Origin: Chlorocebus sabaeus
Taxonomy: Eukaryota > Chordata > Mammalia > Primates > Cercopithecidae
Assembly (NCBI RefSeq): GCF_047675955.1
Contig: NC_132914.1
Location: forward strand, 37,436,521-37,500,520
Direction of reading: 5' to 3'
DNA length: 64,000 nucleotides
A model generated the notes under the pieces. The model did not search any database. It saw nothing but the letters and a program-made list of their open reading frames with translations, and was not told the DNA's origin. The translations under genes and the position numbers were made by a program. Positions 23,901-36,177 of the stretch are shown here, piece after piece. Every line of letters begins with the position of its first letter. The stretch's first letter is position 1.

Positions 23901-25620
23901 GTTTAAGTTTAGTATCATAATAGTAGTGTTAAAAAGAGAACAACACTGGGTGAGAAAGGCCAGGGAAAAACACAGAGAAAGAAACAATTTCTTGACAGGA
24001 AGTGATGGCAAAAAAAGAAATTGATATTCAAGAAATTTCCTAAAATAGATTTAAGAGGTTACAAAAAATATGGGAAAGATCACTGTATGAAGTGCTACAT
24101 AAGCAGAAGCAGTATGTGTTTCCACCTGAAAAGTGGAATGCACAAAGGTTAATAAGAAATCAATATGCTTTCCCCAAGGCAGTGAATTTAACAAGCAGCA
24201 ACATAAGTGGTGCTTCATCATATTTAACTCTATGTGACATCTACAGGCAAATGTTCTAAGAACAACAGTGTGGCCTAAATCAGAGCTAAAAGGATGTGAA
24301 TCACCTGAATACAGATGATAATTGCATAGGTGTCAATGAAATGCACAAGAAATATGTACAGAATATGACTAGCCCAGGACTAGAATTTAGTTGTAGAAAT
24401 GCTCATGCAATAAAGGGCTGAGGAGTAAAATAGAAGAAACTATTGAAGGAAACACTAGAGTTGCAAAATAATAAATGAACACAGTCCCCCCAATTTTTTA
24501 AGCTGTTCTTCAGTATAAGATGACGTGACCTTGCCTGAAAAGTAGAACCCAGAAGGCAAAAGGGTCTCAAAAAAATAAAAATAAAAACAAAGCAGAAACG
24601 AAGAGCCAAGAGGAGGGAATCAAATCACAAGACAATAGGCTAAAATTAAATAGGGAAATGAGTAGCACAAGGAAGGACTTTAAAAACACACGGATTTAAT
24701 AGCAGAATACATAAATAATAACAAAAGTAAACCCAATTCTGTACACAGTAAGAAGTAGAAATGAAGCTGTGTGAAGTCTGAATCAGAAGTATAGAACGTC
24801 AATTTAATATGCTCTCCATGATCAGAAAGCAAAGGAAACTGCAATGATAAAAAAATTGTTGAGAAAGAAACCATTATAAGAAAAATAAATGAGCTCAGGT
24901 ATAGGCGCTAAAGCTGGAAACATCCTATACAATTTTCTGATTTGCAAGGTTAATAAAAATTGATTTAAAAAATTTTTATGGATGGGACAGGAAGAAAAAA
25001 CATCTTGTCAACAAAGTAATAAAAAGCAGATAATATGAAATGACATAGAGCAACAACTACAGATATTTGAGGGAAAATTATTGTGACTCAAGTGTTTTAT
25101 TTAATATTTTACTTAATTTGGACTACAGAAATCCAGGTAAATAAGTACACTGCTGAGTGTCTCCTTAACCATTTTTCCAATGGTTTTATTTTCCTAGTTG
25201 TAAGTAACATATTTCTTGAGCTACATTGGTAGAATTTCTTGACTTCTCTGATAACCACTTCAAGGCACTAACTAGTCTTTTTCTGTTCTAGTATGTGATA
25301 ACAATGGCTAAGAATTTCACTTAGTTGGAACACTATGCCTGAATAATTTTTAAACAAAAATTTCTACTTATTTTTTCAACATTCAAAGAGGTACAGATTA
25401 TAGAGCAACATAATGTCCACCTTAATTACCAAAGATCTCTGCTAATTATTTCCTGTGTCTGAAACTTAGACTGAATGGTCCTAGCCTTTGAATTTTTAAG
25501 TGGTAAAAATAATAAAAGCCACTCAGCAACAGATACTATCTTTATCAACCACTTCTAATATTATCTTTCTATCTAGGGTGTATAAATGTCCCTCTGCTGC
25601 TTACACTGGAAAATTTCTCT
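21000..25620. other. Mostly unique AT-rich intron
   Basis: No transposon could be assigned with confidence over this long stretch. It includes one candidate cryptic exon (22243-22441, listed separately) and a small tandem duplication at about 23328-23362. Other open frames are short and featureless. Confidence 0.5.
22243..22441 (-). other. Candidate cryptic/alternative exon (speculative)
   Basis: On the minus strand an acceptor-like TTCTGATTCAG (AG at 22442-22443) is followed by a 66-codon frame (counting the stop) from 22440 that ends at TAA 22243-22245. The stretch is less AT-rich than its surroundings and keeps a cluster of CpGs around 22320-22333. The encoded peptide (with segments such as AVEMVNQLGSMVV and TAMSKMQFSGETS) matches nothing I recognise. 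An open frame of this length can arise by chance. Confidence 0.2.
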
Positions 25621-25621
25621 C

Positions 25622-25661
<40 letters not shown>

Positions 25662-25725
25662 CAGACAGATAATTTGCTATATATATATTATATATATATT
25701 ACATATAAATATATAGTAAAATCTT
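25622..25725. repeat. Compound microsatellite (GATA)n then (TA)n
   Basis: About ten GATA units are followed by two or three GACA units, and shortly after by TA-dinucleotide runs at about 25678-25720. Such a structure is likely length-polymorphic. Confidence 0.95.
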
Positions 25726-25729
25726 AACC

Positions 25730-27040
25730 AGTAAACATGCAGAAGAAGAAGGCATGTCTTTAAGATCTACAAACAATGTTACATAACTTGTTTTCCCAGG
25801 GTCTTCAATGATAATCCATGGCAATCATAGTCCTCTAACTACAGTCAGTTTTCCAATGTTTGAGGAAAAACACAGCCAAATTAACCTTCACTTTCCCTTA
25901 TTTTATAACTACAAAATAGGGAATTATTTTCTACATGCATACCTTTTGCACTTGATCTTCCAAAATACTTCTAAATTAGAAAATAGAAAAGTTTGTTACA
26001 GAGCAATGAGGAAACTGCCATCCTAAAATGAAACAAAAAGTCTGGTTTTTGGAGCTGTAGTTCTGTATCACCTGGCTTTCACCATAAAGCTAGATCTCAC
26101 TAAAGATAAAAGGGAATGGACTGAAAAAAAAGAGAGGGAAGGTCATTCGATTCTCTTTACCATGTAGCCAAAATTATTTTAATAGACTTAACCAATTTCA
26201 TATTTTGTTCTTCAGTAAACCAGCTATATACACATAACTCCAAATTGCTTAGTTCTTTGAAATGGCAGGCACTAATTATGGTGAAACACTTTACAACATT
26301 TGAACAAACTTTTTCCTGTAGGGCTGAAAAAGATTATATAGCTACCTAACACTTATGAAGAGTGATAAGCAAGATGCAAGATGCTGTAACTCTGGCTCAT
26401 AATATTCTGAGAAACAGACTCCACATTATATGACAAATACTTCATGAACAAGTCAAATGACTGTGAAAAGGGCAGTATCATCTCTCTTAGGCTGGCTTTA
26501 GACAAGCTGATTAAAATAAACCCATGTATTACTCCCCATGGCTAATAAACATCTTTTCATTCTACTTGTAGATATAGTGGCAGCTGTGACTCAGCCAACA
26601 GAGCCTAGCTCTTGCACAAATTAGCTGGCACGAATGCCGGCATTATCACTTATTTCTGCTGCAGTAACTCTGAGACACTGATACAGCCAGAATAGAGGTA
26701 GTGATTTCCTTTGACATATGATGAGGTAATAAAACTTTTGGCACTGCTGCCACTCATACTTTACCTCAATGATTTGATTGTAAAACACCTAGCTCCATTG
26801 TCTTATCCTTTTTTATTAGATTTCATAAACTCTCCGTCTACAAGTATGCTAATGGCACATTTCAATACATTTCATTTATACAGAGTCAACACCCTATGCC
26901 AGAGGAGACAGAGGAAGTAGATAGAAAACTGGATGACAGATAGAAAAGACAGACATATAGAAAGATAAAACAGATACACATTGAGTATGGAAAACCTCAA
27001 ACTGTTTTTCCTCTGCTCTCACACCACAACAATCAACTTC
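25730..27040. other. Unassigned intron
   Basis: No confident repeat or coding segment. Unique-looking sequence of mixed composition. Confidence 0.45.
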
Positions 27041-27044
27041 TGAC

Positions 27045-27330
27045 CAATCAGTTTCATGTTGAGGTTTCCAAACTCCCCCTTTAGGTTTGATTTCCTTGCT
27101 AGAGCAGCTCACAGAACTAAGGGAAAGTTGTTTACTGGTTTGTTCCAAAGGACATAATGATGGATACAGATGAAGAAATACATAGGACAATATATGGGGA
27201 AGGAGCACAGCGCTTCCATGCCCTTCCTGAATGTGCCACCCTCCAGGAACCTCCATGTGTTCAGCTAGTTTCTTGGGCCTTTTATGGAGACTTCATTGAA
27301 AAGGCATTGAAGCATGGATAACCATGTCAA
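27045..27330 (-). mobile_element. Old LTR relic (ERV-type), antisense fragment
   Basis: The segment 'gctagagcagctcacagaac', followed by 'tggatacagatgaagaaata', 'gtgccaccctccaggaacct' and 'ttttatggagacttcattga', reads as the reverse complement of the same LTR family seen sense at 55480-56345. No retroviral coding region is present. The subfamily is not certain. Confidence 0.55.
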
Positions 27331-27602
27331 AATGTGATCGGACAAAAAGGGTATGATCTTACACTAACAGAATGAATGAGGAAACCCAGAAAGGCCTGTT
27401 GGATTCTTCTTGACCCTTCTGTATAGCATTTCTTCCTCCAAGGGTATGGGGAGGACCCTCTCTGGACTGCGGGCCTTATAATCCACAATGGAAGATTAGA
27501 GTCCTGTCTTGGACAGTGAAAGAAGATCAAGAGAAGGCCAGGGAGAGATAGATTCTGTTTCCTGATCCTACTTCTGAGGCCCAAAGGGTCCCGATATTTT
27601 TT

Positions 27603-27891
27603 TTTTTCAGACGGAGTCTCGCTCTGTCGCCCAGGCTGGAGTGCAGTGGCCGGATCTCAGCTCACTGCAAGCTCCGCCTCCCGGGTTCACGCCATTCTCC
27701 GGCCTCAGCCTCCCGAGTAGCTGGGACTACAGGCGCCCGCCACCTCGCCCAGCTAGTTTTTTGTATTTCTTAATAGAGACGGGGTTTCACCGTGTTAGCC
27801 AGGATAGTCTCGATCTTCTGACCTCGTGATCCGCCCGTCTCGGCCTCCCAAAGTGCTGGGATTACAGGCTTGAGCCACCGCGCCCGGCCTA
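27603..27891 (-). mobile_element. AluY of Old World monkey type (AluYR-like), antisense
   Basis: Little-diverged antisense Alu bearing cercopithecid-type variants (sense strand CTCAAGCCTGTAATCCC, GAGACGGGCGG, GCGAGGTGGCGGGC, GATCCGGCCACTGC). A 15-base target-site duplication GTCCCGATATTTTTT lies at 27588-27602 and 27892-27906. The young age and diagnostic bases are the main basis for the organism call. Confidence 0.95.
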
Positions 27892-27968
27892 GTCCCGATA
27901 TTTTTTAAAGACTGTAACAAAGGGCTGTGGGAGTTGTAAGCCAGAAATTGTGGATGAAAATCTGTAGC

Positions 27969-27969
27969 G

Positions 27970-28005
<36 letters not shown>

Positions 28006-28124
28006 ATGGATGGATGGATGGATGGATGCATGGATGGATGGATGGATGGATGGATGGATGGATGGATGGATGGATGGATGGATGGATGCATGGATGGATG
28101 GATGGATACATGCATGGATAGATA
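27969..28124. repeat. (GGAT)n microsatellite with 60-bp internal periodicity
   Basis: About 38 tetranucleotide units. An interrupting GGATGCATGG occurs at 28025 and again at 28085, exactly 60 bases (15 units) apart, indicating an internal block duplication. Open frames through it (Trp-Met-Asp or Ile-His-Pro repeats) are by-products of the repeat. Confidence 0.98.
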
Positions 28125-28381
28125 GCTCACAGTATCATAGACATATAGACAGATGTGGAAGGATGATGAATAGACGACAAGTAAATAATATATGATAGGT
28201 ATATGGCTGAAGATAATTTACACTGATTTTCAAAGGGCTAACTTTAACTTGACGAAAACTACTTAAATAAGTAGCAGTAAATGCAAAAACTTAAAAACCT
28301 CCTTTTGTTACATTTGTTGCGGCAAGTTGTAAAGGATCCCCAAAATCCTAAGATTTCCTTTCTTTAGGTATGCTCAACCTT

Positions 28382-28691
28382 TTTTTTTTTTTTTTTTTTT
28401 TTGAGGCGGAGTCTCGCTCTGTCGCCCAGGCTGGAGTGCAGTGGCCAGATCTCGGCTCACTGCAAGCTCCGCCTCCCGGGTTTACGCCATTCTCCTGCCT
28501 CAGCCTCCCGAGTAGCTGCGACTACAGGCGCCCGCCACCGCGCCCAGCTAGTTTTTTTTTTTTTGTATTTTTTAGTAGAGACGGGGTTTCACTGTGTTAG
28601 CCAGGATGGTCTCGATATCCTGACCTCGTGATCCGCCCGTCTCGGCCTCCCAAAGTGCTGGGATTACAGGCTTGAGCCACCGCGCCCGGCC
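28382..28691 (-). mobile_element. AluY of Old World monkey type (AluYR-like), antisense
   Basis: Second young Alu in the same orientation, with a 22-base oligo-T tail and the same cercopithecid diagnostic variants. An exact 17-base target-site duplication TAGGTATGCTCAACCTT lies at 28365-28381 and 28692-28708. Confidence 0.96.
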
Positions 28692-29029
28692 TAGGTATGC
28701 TCAACCTTAAGCTTGTGTGTTTATCTTCACACTTATGGAAAGGGATCAGAAATCAAAGCAGAAAGGAAAATTCCCATGTATACTGGGTTGTTTTTTGCTT
28801 TAGTTTTTGTTTTGGTTTTAAATACAAAAGTAGGAAACAAGAAAAAATCACTTTATTTTCGGCATACTCAACATTCTCACTGCTGCTAGAATTTCTTCAT
28901 TAAACGACAGCTGACTTTTCAGCAGTAATAATGGAATCCAGAAAACAGTAAAATAGTATCTTCATTGCACAATCAACTTATGTTTCTAGTCCAACAGAAA
29001 AAAAATATCTTTCAAGAACAAGGGCAAAA

Positions 29030-30500
29030 TCCCTAAATAAGGAAATTCTGAAAGTGTATTTTAGATAAACAATGATCCCAAATGCATAGTGCAAGAATAA
29101 AGATGCAGGAAGAAATCAAGAGCATAGAAAATGGTAAAATGTAGAAAATAAATTTTAAAGTCATTAACAGTATCTTGTGGTGTATAAATGCAAACTCAAG
29201 AAAAGAGAATCAAAAGACGTGACAACAATAGAACTAAAATTGGGAGAAGGTTAAAGAAAGTTAATGTGCTTTAAGTTGCATATATTATTCAGAATAAGGA
29301 TAAAGATATTATGTAACTTCAGATTTTCTTATGTTAAATATGTATGAGTAAAATTTCAGTGGCAACTACTAAAAATATATGCAAATATAACTTCCAAACT
29401 ACTTGAGAAAAAATTGTATGAAAAAATATATATACACACACATGCAAGGCAATTCAAAAAGGCAAAAAGGAGAGAAAAAGAAGCATAAATAAGCTGGGAA
29501 AGAAAAGGCAACAGAAAATGGTACATCTAATATGTATAAATGAATCAAATGTACCAAGTAAAAAGAAGAGCAATCAGCCTGGACTTAAAATTTATACTTT
29601 AGTCTTGTACAGGAAACATAACTTAAAATGACAGGAACAAGACTAAAAGCAAAAGGATAAAAAACATGAACAGAGAAAAGTCTAAACAAAAGTGAAGATA
29701 GCCATATTAATCCATACAACATAAACACTGAGGCAAAAAACATAACTGGAAACATAGAGGGTCATTCTGGGGAAGATACACAATAATAAAAAATAATACA
29801 GAGTTTTAAAAATACAGTGTAACAACTATGTACATATCATTTACATCGTATTAGGTACTACAAGTAATCTAGAGATGATTTAAGGTACACGGAAGCACAG
29901 GTGTTGGACATATGCCAATACTACACCATTTTATACAAGGGACTTGAACGTCCACAGAATTTGGTGTCCACACAAGTGGGGTGCTGAACCCAACCCCCCA
30001 TGAACATCAAAAGATGACTATACTTTCCAAATTGATATACAGATTTAATACAGTTGACATTAAAACCCAAATAAATTTGTGGGGGGTTTCAAATTTAACA
30101 ATCCAAAAAAAAAAAAGGAAATTTAAAAGTTGATACTTTGCTGGAAGGACAAAGGGCCAAGATGAATCACTACTCTTGAAAAATAAAGGAGGACTTCTCC
30201 TTCTCCATATCAAGATTTACTATAATGTTACTATAATAAACACAGTATACACAGAAAAAGAAAGACCATTAGAACAGAATAGAAAGCCCAGAATGAGACA
30301 CAGCCACACATCAGTTCTTGATATACAACAGAAGAGCTACTGGAGATCGGGGGGAAAAGATGGACCTTTTCATAAATGGTAGTGAGACAACTGGGTATCT
30401 GTGTGTAAAGAAATAACATTGAACCCCTATTTCTTATTATAAACAAAAGTCAACTGTTAAAAATTGATGGGTTAAAAAATACATACCAAAATTAAGCTTA
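29030..30500 (+). mobile_element. Old L1M fragment, sense (ORF2 region)
   Basis: Diverged ORF2 text, including 'gccatattaatccatacaac', 'agggccaagatgaatcactactcttg', 'catatcaagatttactataat' and 'attagaacagaatagaaagcc', which correspond to the late RT and C-terminal part of old L1s. Many stops. The 5' border is vague. Confidence 0.65.
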
Positions 30501-30504
30501 TTAA

Positions 30505-31240
30505 GTTTTTAAGAGATAAGATAGGTGGTCTTGTGAGGCCACGGTTTTATAATCAGAAATCCTGCAATCTTCAATTTAATCTGCCCTAGCTGATGGGAGA
30601 GGGTAGTCCCCTGAGCAGAAATCAAGATTATTCATGAAAAACACTAAATTTATTATGTTCTTATTTTTGTAGCTTCAGGGGAAAAAAAAATCTCAAAACC
30701 TCAAAAGATCCATCACTTGTGAACATGGATACTGATGCAAAGAAGTACTAATTATTTGCTGATAATGAAAAACAGAAAAAAAAAAGCATATATATCTGAG
30801 GACTATCCGGAAAAAAATAGAAGACGTTTGTAACTTAAAACGTCAACACTCTAAGATATTTTAGGAGTACTTCCAGAAGAGAAATCAATGGCTAAACTAA
30901 GTTTTACTGCATTGTATAAGTTTCCATATTTCTAGATGAAAATTACACTGAGTTTCCATGTTTAAAATAAAAGTACTAAGCTATTAGAAAAAAAAAATTA
31001 AAGGGTTTAGTATAAACATCCAAATTAAAGTTGTAGGAGAAAATTTTCCCAAAATATTCGAGGGTGACATTAACATTAATTATGCTCTAAATTTAGAGAA
31101 AAGTGTTCCTTTTGAAAGACTGATTTACTTATTCTGCTTTATCTATCTTTATGAGAACTTAGTGATGGAAGAATACGGAGCCATTATAACTCCCATTTTA
31201 AGTGACATTGACCAAAAAAGTTAATAGCAGGCCAGCCACT
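30505..31240. other. Unassigned intron
   Basis: AT-rich with no firm repeat assignment. Part may continue the L1M fragment. Confidence 0.45.
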
Positions 31241-31447
31241 ATAAATACCATTTTTCTGGTATCTATTTTACAAGTTGTTTTTTATAGCTACCCTTTCATT
31301 AATGCTTCTATAAATACCATTTATCCAGTATCTATTTTACAAGTTATTTTATATAGATACCCCTTCATTAATGATTCTATAAATACCATTTTTCTGGTAC
31401 CTATTTTACAGCTTATTTTATATAGATACGCCTTCATTAATGCCTCC
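31241..31447. repeat. Minisatellite, 3 copies of a 69-bp unit
   Basis: Units start ATAAATACC at 31241, 31310 and 31379. Each contains TACCATTT, CTATTTTACA, a TATAG segment and TTCATTAATG, with about 85-95% identity. Because 69 is a multiple of three, one plus-strand frame reads as three 23-residue hydrophobic repeats within an open frame at 31202-31501. That frame has no coding context. Confidence 0.95.
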
Positions 31448-31449
31448 AA

Positions 31450-32266
31450 TCAACTTTTTATTTTATCCCTAGAAATGGGACAAATCCATACATTTCAGTA
31501 ACTAAAAATCTCCCAGTGAAGTTTATTTGTCAGTTACTGATTATTCCACAACTTGTGACAGTTCCGTTTTGAAGATAAAGGATAGACAGAAAAACCAGTT
31601 ACAGAACTACTTTCTTTCACAAGAAGTAAAAGAAACTTTCACAAACTTTCACAAACAACATGCCCCAATATTTACTTGAAATCCACATTAGTTTTCCTTT
31701 GACAGACAGGGGAACAAGGAGACATTCCTGGCAACAACTCACTGAAGCATAATGCCTACATCTAAATTAGTAAAAAAAAACTGAAGAAAAAAAAAAAGCA
31801 GCTGCTATGTCTCTATTCAGAATCACACAGCAGCTGTGAAAGCAGTTTTATTCTTCCACTTCCAAGTCAGTGATTCAAAACCCTTGCCCAGAAGTGTGCC
31901 AGCAACTACCACACTAATTGCAAAATTGCCATAGCAATGAAATGACAATAGCCATGCACGTTCATTTGGATGACCAAGCCGGGGCTATTTATAACTGGAA
32001 TAATGACTCCAACAAGAAAGTCATAAAGGACAGGCTAATTAAGGTGTGCAAATCCAAATATGTTAAAGACTTGACTTCATGTTTTATTCATCTTACCCCA
32101 GAAAAATGTTGACTATAATCCCATTAACTATTTTTTACTTTTTTAAAAAATCAAACATCCATTCTTACACAAAATATATCAAACTTCGAATTATTTTTCT
32201 CCAGTGATTTTTGAACGAGAATTCTTCAGTACCAATTATAAATATCATTTAAAATATAAAATATAT
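31450..32266. other. Unassigned intron
   Basis: No transposon assigned. It contains a small ACTTTCACAA duplication at about 31634-31655. Open frames are short. Confidence 0.45.
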
Positions 32267-32562
32267 GGCCAGGCATGGTATGATGGCTCATGCCTATAAT
32301 CCCAGCAGTTTCAGAGGCCAAGGCGAGAGGATCACTTCAAGTCAGGAGTTTGAGATCCACCTGGGCAACACAGTAAGAACCTGTCTGTACAAAACATTTT
32401 TTAAAATTAGCCAAGCATGGTGGTGCATACCTGTGATCCCAGCTACTCAGGCAGCTGTGGCAGGAGGATCACTTGAGTCCACAAGTTCAAGGCTGCAGTG
32501 AGCTATAATTGCACCACTGTACTTCAGCCTGGGTGACAAAGACAGACAGCCCTGTCTCTAAA
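32267..32562 (+). mobile_element. Alu (AluJ-like), sense
   Basis: GGCCAGGCATGGTATGATGGCTCA to a short tail TCTCTAAAATATATA. Diverged from the AluS/Y pattern. Flanking TA-rich DNA obscures the target-site duplication. A CATA/TA simple repeat follows to about 32640. Confidence 0.9.
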
Positions 32563-33606
32563 ATATATATACTATATTATGTGTACTGTGCATACATACA
32601 TATTAATACGTACACTCACACATACATACACATATATCCCTAATCCATTTGTCACAAGAAAGTGGTCTTAACTTTTAAACATATAAGTTTCAAAAATAAA
32701 TAGTAATCATGATTTTGATATATTTCAATATAAATAAAAATACCTAATGTGGAGTCATTACTTACTGATAAAAGAAGGAAAGAACAAAAATGACAATAAT
32801 CTCTGAAAGAGACTAACAGAATCCCACAGTGCAAGGAAATTCTTTTTAAAATCAAGGAAACTTCATTTAAGTGTCCCACAGTGTTCTTCTGCCTTCTTAA
32901 AATTACCAAAATTGGAATCTACCACAAGCAAGCTACATCTCATAGGAAAAGATCAGTAGATTGACTTGCCACCATAACAAATAGAGCAAAATATTTCATC
33001 AAACTTGTTACTGTTTCCATCAAGGATGCTGTTGAAGGCTATCACAAAACACTAAGTGTTAGTGGTGAGAAACAACAGCAAAAATCACAGTGAATCATTA
33101 TTATAGTACTAGAAATCCTTCAAAAACCTGTAACTGATGGTCAATTAATTAAATCAAACCTTATCAAATAAAATCCAATCTAAAAATTGATCATTTCAAA
33201 GAAAAATTATTTTTTCTTAAAATGGAATAATACTGATTAAAAGGAGCATTTAAAAACTAAATATTGACATCCTTAAAATTAAGTGATGCAGTAAAACAAT
33301 CCCAGTTTTTTATTTCTAATTCATTCAGCAAATATTGTATATACTGATACCAGAAAGTTATACTTATCTTGAAAAGCTTAAATTTTAGATACTAAAAAAT
33401 GCAAAGATAGAGCAGCAATATTTAAGTGAGACCAGAAAGCAAAATGAAGGTAACTCCAGTCCACAGGAGGCTACCTGAACAGGAATATCAACATGAAAAT
33501 AAATTGTTGAGAGAACACAATAATTATGGATTATTCTGGCTATGTTTATAGCTTACTCAAATCTCTCTGCCACCCTGCACAATCTGCCCTTTTATAAACT
33601 ATTGTT

Positions 33607-33935
33607 GCCAGGCATGGTGGCTCACAACTATCTTATAATCCTCACACTTTGGAAAGCCAAGGCAGGAGAATTGCCTGAGCTTAGGAGTTCCGGACTAGCC
33701 TGGGAAACATAGTGAAACCTCATCTTTATAAAAATAAATAAATAAATAAATAAATAAAACTAGCTAGGCATGGTAGTGCATGCCTGTAGTCCTAGCTACT
33801 CAGGAGGCTGAGGCAAGAGGATCACTTGAGCCCAGGAGATCAAGGCTGCAGTGGGCTGCTATCATACCACTGTACTCCAGCCTGGGCAACAGAGTGAGAC
33901 TCTGTCTCAAACAAACAAACAATCAAACAAAAATT
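33607..33935 (+). mobile_element. Alu (AluJ/S-like), sense, with expanded (AAAT)n middle
   Basis: The mid A-rich linker has expanded into AAAT repeats (33732-33760) and the tail into CAAA repeats. Short flanks ATTGTT on both sides are the probable target-site duplication. Confidence 0.9.
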
Positions 33936-34119
33936 GTTAGCTGTCATCTAAGACTCTATAAATGTTCTACATGGCTTGGATACCTTATAACTTCTCTATC
34001 ACAACCTGAAGTGACCCAAAGGGCCAGCTATTTTCAGAGGATACAAATATTCTATTGTGATACTTCATTACAAAACATAACCACAATGCAGATAAGATGA
34101 CTCAGGAGCTAAACAATAA

Positions 34120-34290
34120 TTTCTTAAATACCCTACCATGAGGAAGGTTTTACAAACGTGTTTTATTTCAAAATCTCACAAAAACACATTGAAATAGGTA
34201 TTGTTAGCCCCATTTTACAACCAGCGTGACAAAACACCCAAGGTCACACAGTCAGTAAATGGCAAGATTGTCTAATCCTAATATTCATGT
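34120..34290 (-). repeat. MIR SINE
   Basis: 'aggtattgttagccccatttta', 'aaggtcacacagtcagtaaatggcaag' are classic MIR phrases. Confidence 0.85.
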
Positions 34291-34299
34291 TTATGTGGC

Positions 34300-35330
34300 T
34301 AAACAGTCCCTTTAAAAGTATTTATACTTGGCACACTCTTCAAAAAGCTTTAGAAAACTTACACATTCAAAACAACTTAACAAAACACACACATATTAAA
34401 CGGATCATCCTAATCGAAGTAACTAAATGTAGAGGTTTGAGATTAAATATTTACAAATTTAACTTGGAGTCCCTGGAACCTACCACTCTCTCCAGGCAAA
34501 GAGGTGACCCAGAAATCTTCAGGCCTGCATCTCATGATGTATAATGCAATGAGCAAAAGAATAAACTGTACTGAGTATAACATTTAGTAAATGGCCCCAA
34601 AGCTAGCCATAAAACAAACCCACACATATTCCTGCTAGTTCTACTTATTTAAAAATCACTATCCTAAAGGAAAACTGAGTAGTACATCAATGTCTGGTCA
34701 GAGAAATAACATATACTTTTAAAGAAAGGGATAAAGCATTAAAGACTATCAGCTCCTTCAGACTCCACCTAATAAATATTCACTAGGAGAAGATGTCCCA
34801 CTATGTTCTAGAGGTAGAATTAAGATATAAATAAGCAATAATAATCCATCACTTATTCAGAAAATGTTTAACACAACCCAGAATAAAATGCCACGCCTAC
34901 ACATAAAATGTAAAATACAAGGAACCGAGTGATGTAGCTGGAGACAAAAAAGTACAATTAATAAAAACACATAATTATGATGATGCATACTATAGGAAAT
35001 GTACTCCTATGGATAAGAAAGACTCATGAGTTTGTTCATAAGAGGCAGAAGATTGCTTTGGGTTTGTCAGGCAGTTTCATGAACTAAGCTTGCAAGTTAA
35101 AATGAAGTCAATGAAAGGAAACTGATGTCTTCATGATAAGATATCAGAGCCACGTAACTATCAAAAGCTAAATCTCAAAGTTGACAAAAAGCTTTTTTTC
35201 TCAAATTATGAGATTTATAAATCTTAAAGACTTAGTTTTACAATTCTTAGGGAAATTAATTTAAATAAACTCAAAGTAAATCATATATGTTATGTGTCAT
35301 ATAGACAAAACATGTTTGAATTTCAATAAT
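34300..35330. other. Unassigned intron
   Basis: No clear repeat. Mixed AT-rich sequence with short chance open frames. Confidence 0.45.
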
Positions 35331-35334
35331 GAAC

Positions 35335-35480
35335 AATATTTGAGTTGCAGCTTTGCCACTTACACTTCATATGTAACCATGGGAAAATGACTTTTATCTG
35401 GTTCCCAGTGTACAAAACTGTAAATTGGGGGTGATACCAAGAGGCTTTAGGATTCAGTTAGCTAATGTATAGGATGCATG
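35335..35480 (+). repeat. MIR SINE fragment
   Basis: 'agctttgccacttacac', 'gtaaccatgggaaaatgac' and 'actgtaaattgggggtgata' match the MIR order. Confidence 0.7.
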
Positions 35481-35514
35481 AGGAAAGCATAAGTGCTAGT
35501 TTACTACATAAATT

Positions 35515-35730
35515 CTTATTTATTTTTAAGCAATAGGGTCTTCCGCTGTGCTCAGGCTGGAGTACAGTGGTGCAATCACAGCTCACTGCAGCCTTGAACC
35601 CCTGGGCTCAAGTGATCCTCCCACCTCAGCCTCCCAAGTAGCTATAGTCACGCGCCACCACGCCTGGCTAATTTTTTAATTTTTTATTTTGGTAGAGATG
35701 GGGTCTCATTTTGTTGCTGTTGCTGTTGTT
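35515..35730 (-). mobile_element. Alu (AluJ-like), antisense, truncated
   Basis: The antisense right arm and linker are present up to 'ggtagagatggggtctcattttgttgctg', after which the element stops in a GTT/GCT repeat. The left-arm remainder is missing. Confidence 0.85.
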
Positions 35731-36177
35731 GATAATGTATTTTGTATCTAAGAACCATGTTTATTTGAAAGAACTTTACTCTTCAATAATAAAATGAGTA
35801 TATTATTTAAACATAGTAAACATAGTTAATATTGTTTCCAAATCCTTTTAAACCATTTTATTTATACAGACATGCTAATTCTATGTAACTGGTGTTAATT
35901 TCTAATACCATTCTGCCATCTCCCTAAACATATAGCTTTCTACTGAGTTTTGTTTTCATCATTCTACTAATACTAATTAGTATTACTATTACACATCTAT
36001 CCAGGACTACAGAAATATTAAAGCACATACAACTGCATGTGTCTTCTGTCTCCCCAAACTTTATATTAGTCAAAGAATATTCAGCATAAAATCCAATTTT
36101 TCTATTTACTTTTTCTCTTCTTTCTTCTTCACTGTTTAATCCCATAGACAGGTTGCTTCTGGTGAAAATAGATTATT

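Noticed and set aside
27905..28195. Long open frames on both strands (Trp-Met-Asp-Gly and Ile-His-Pro-Ser repeats)
   Set aside because: They are translations of the (GGAT)n microsatellite, which lacks stops in several frames.
31202..31501. 69-bp direct repeats as a CRISPR-like array or repeat protein
   Set aside because: Units are head-to-tail with no spacers, in a primate intron. It is a minisatellite.
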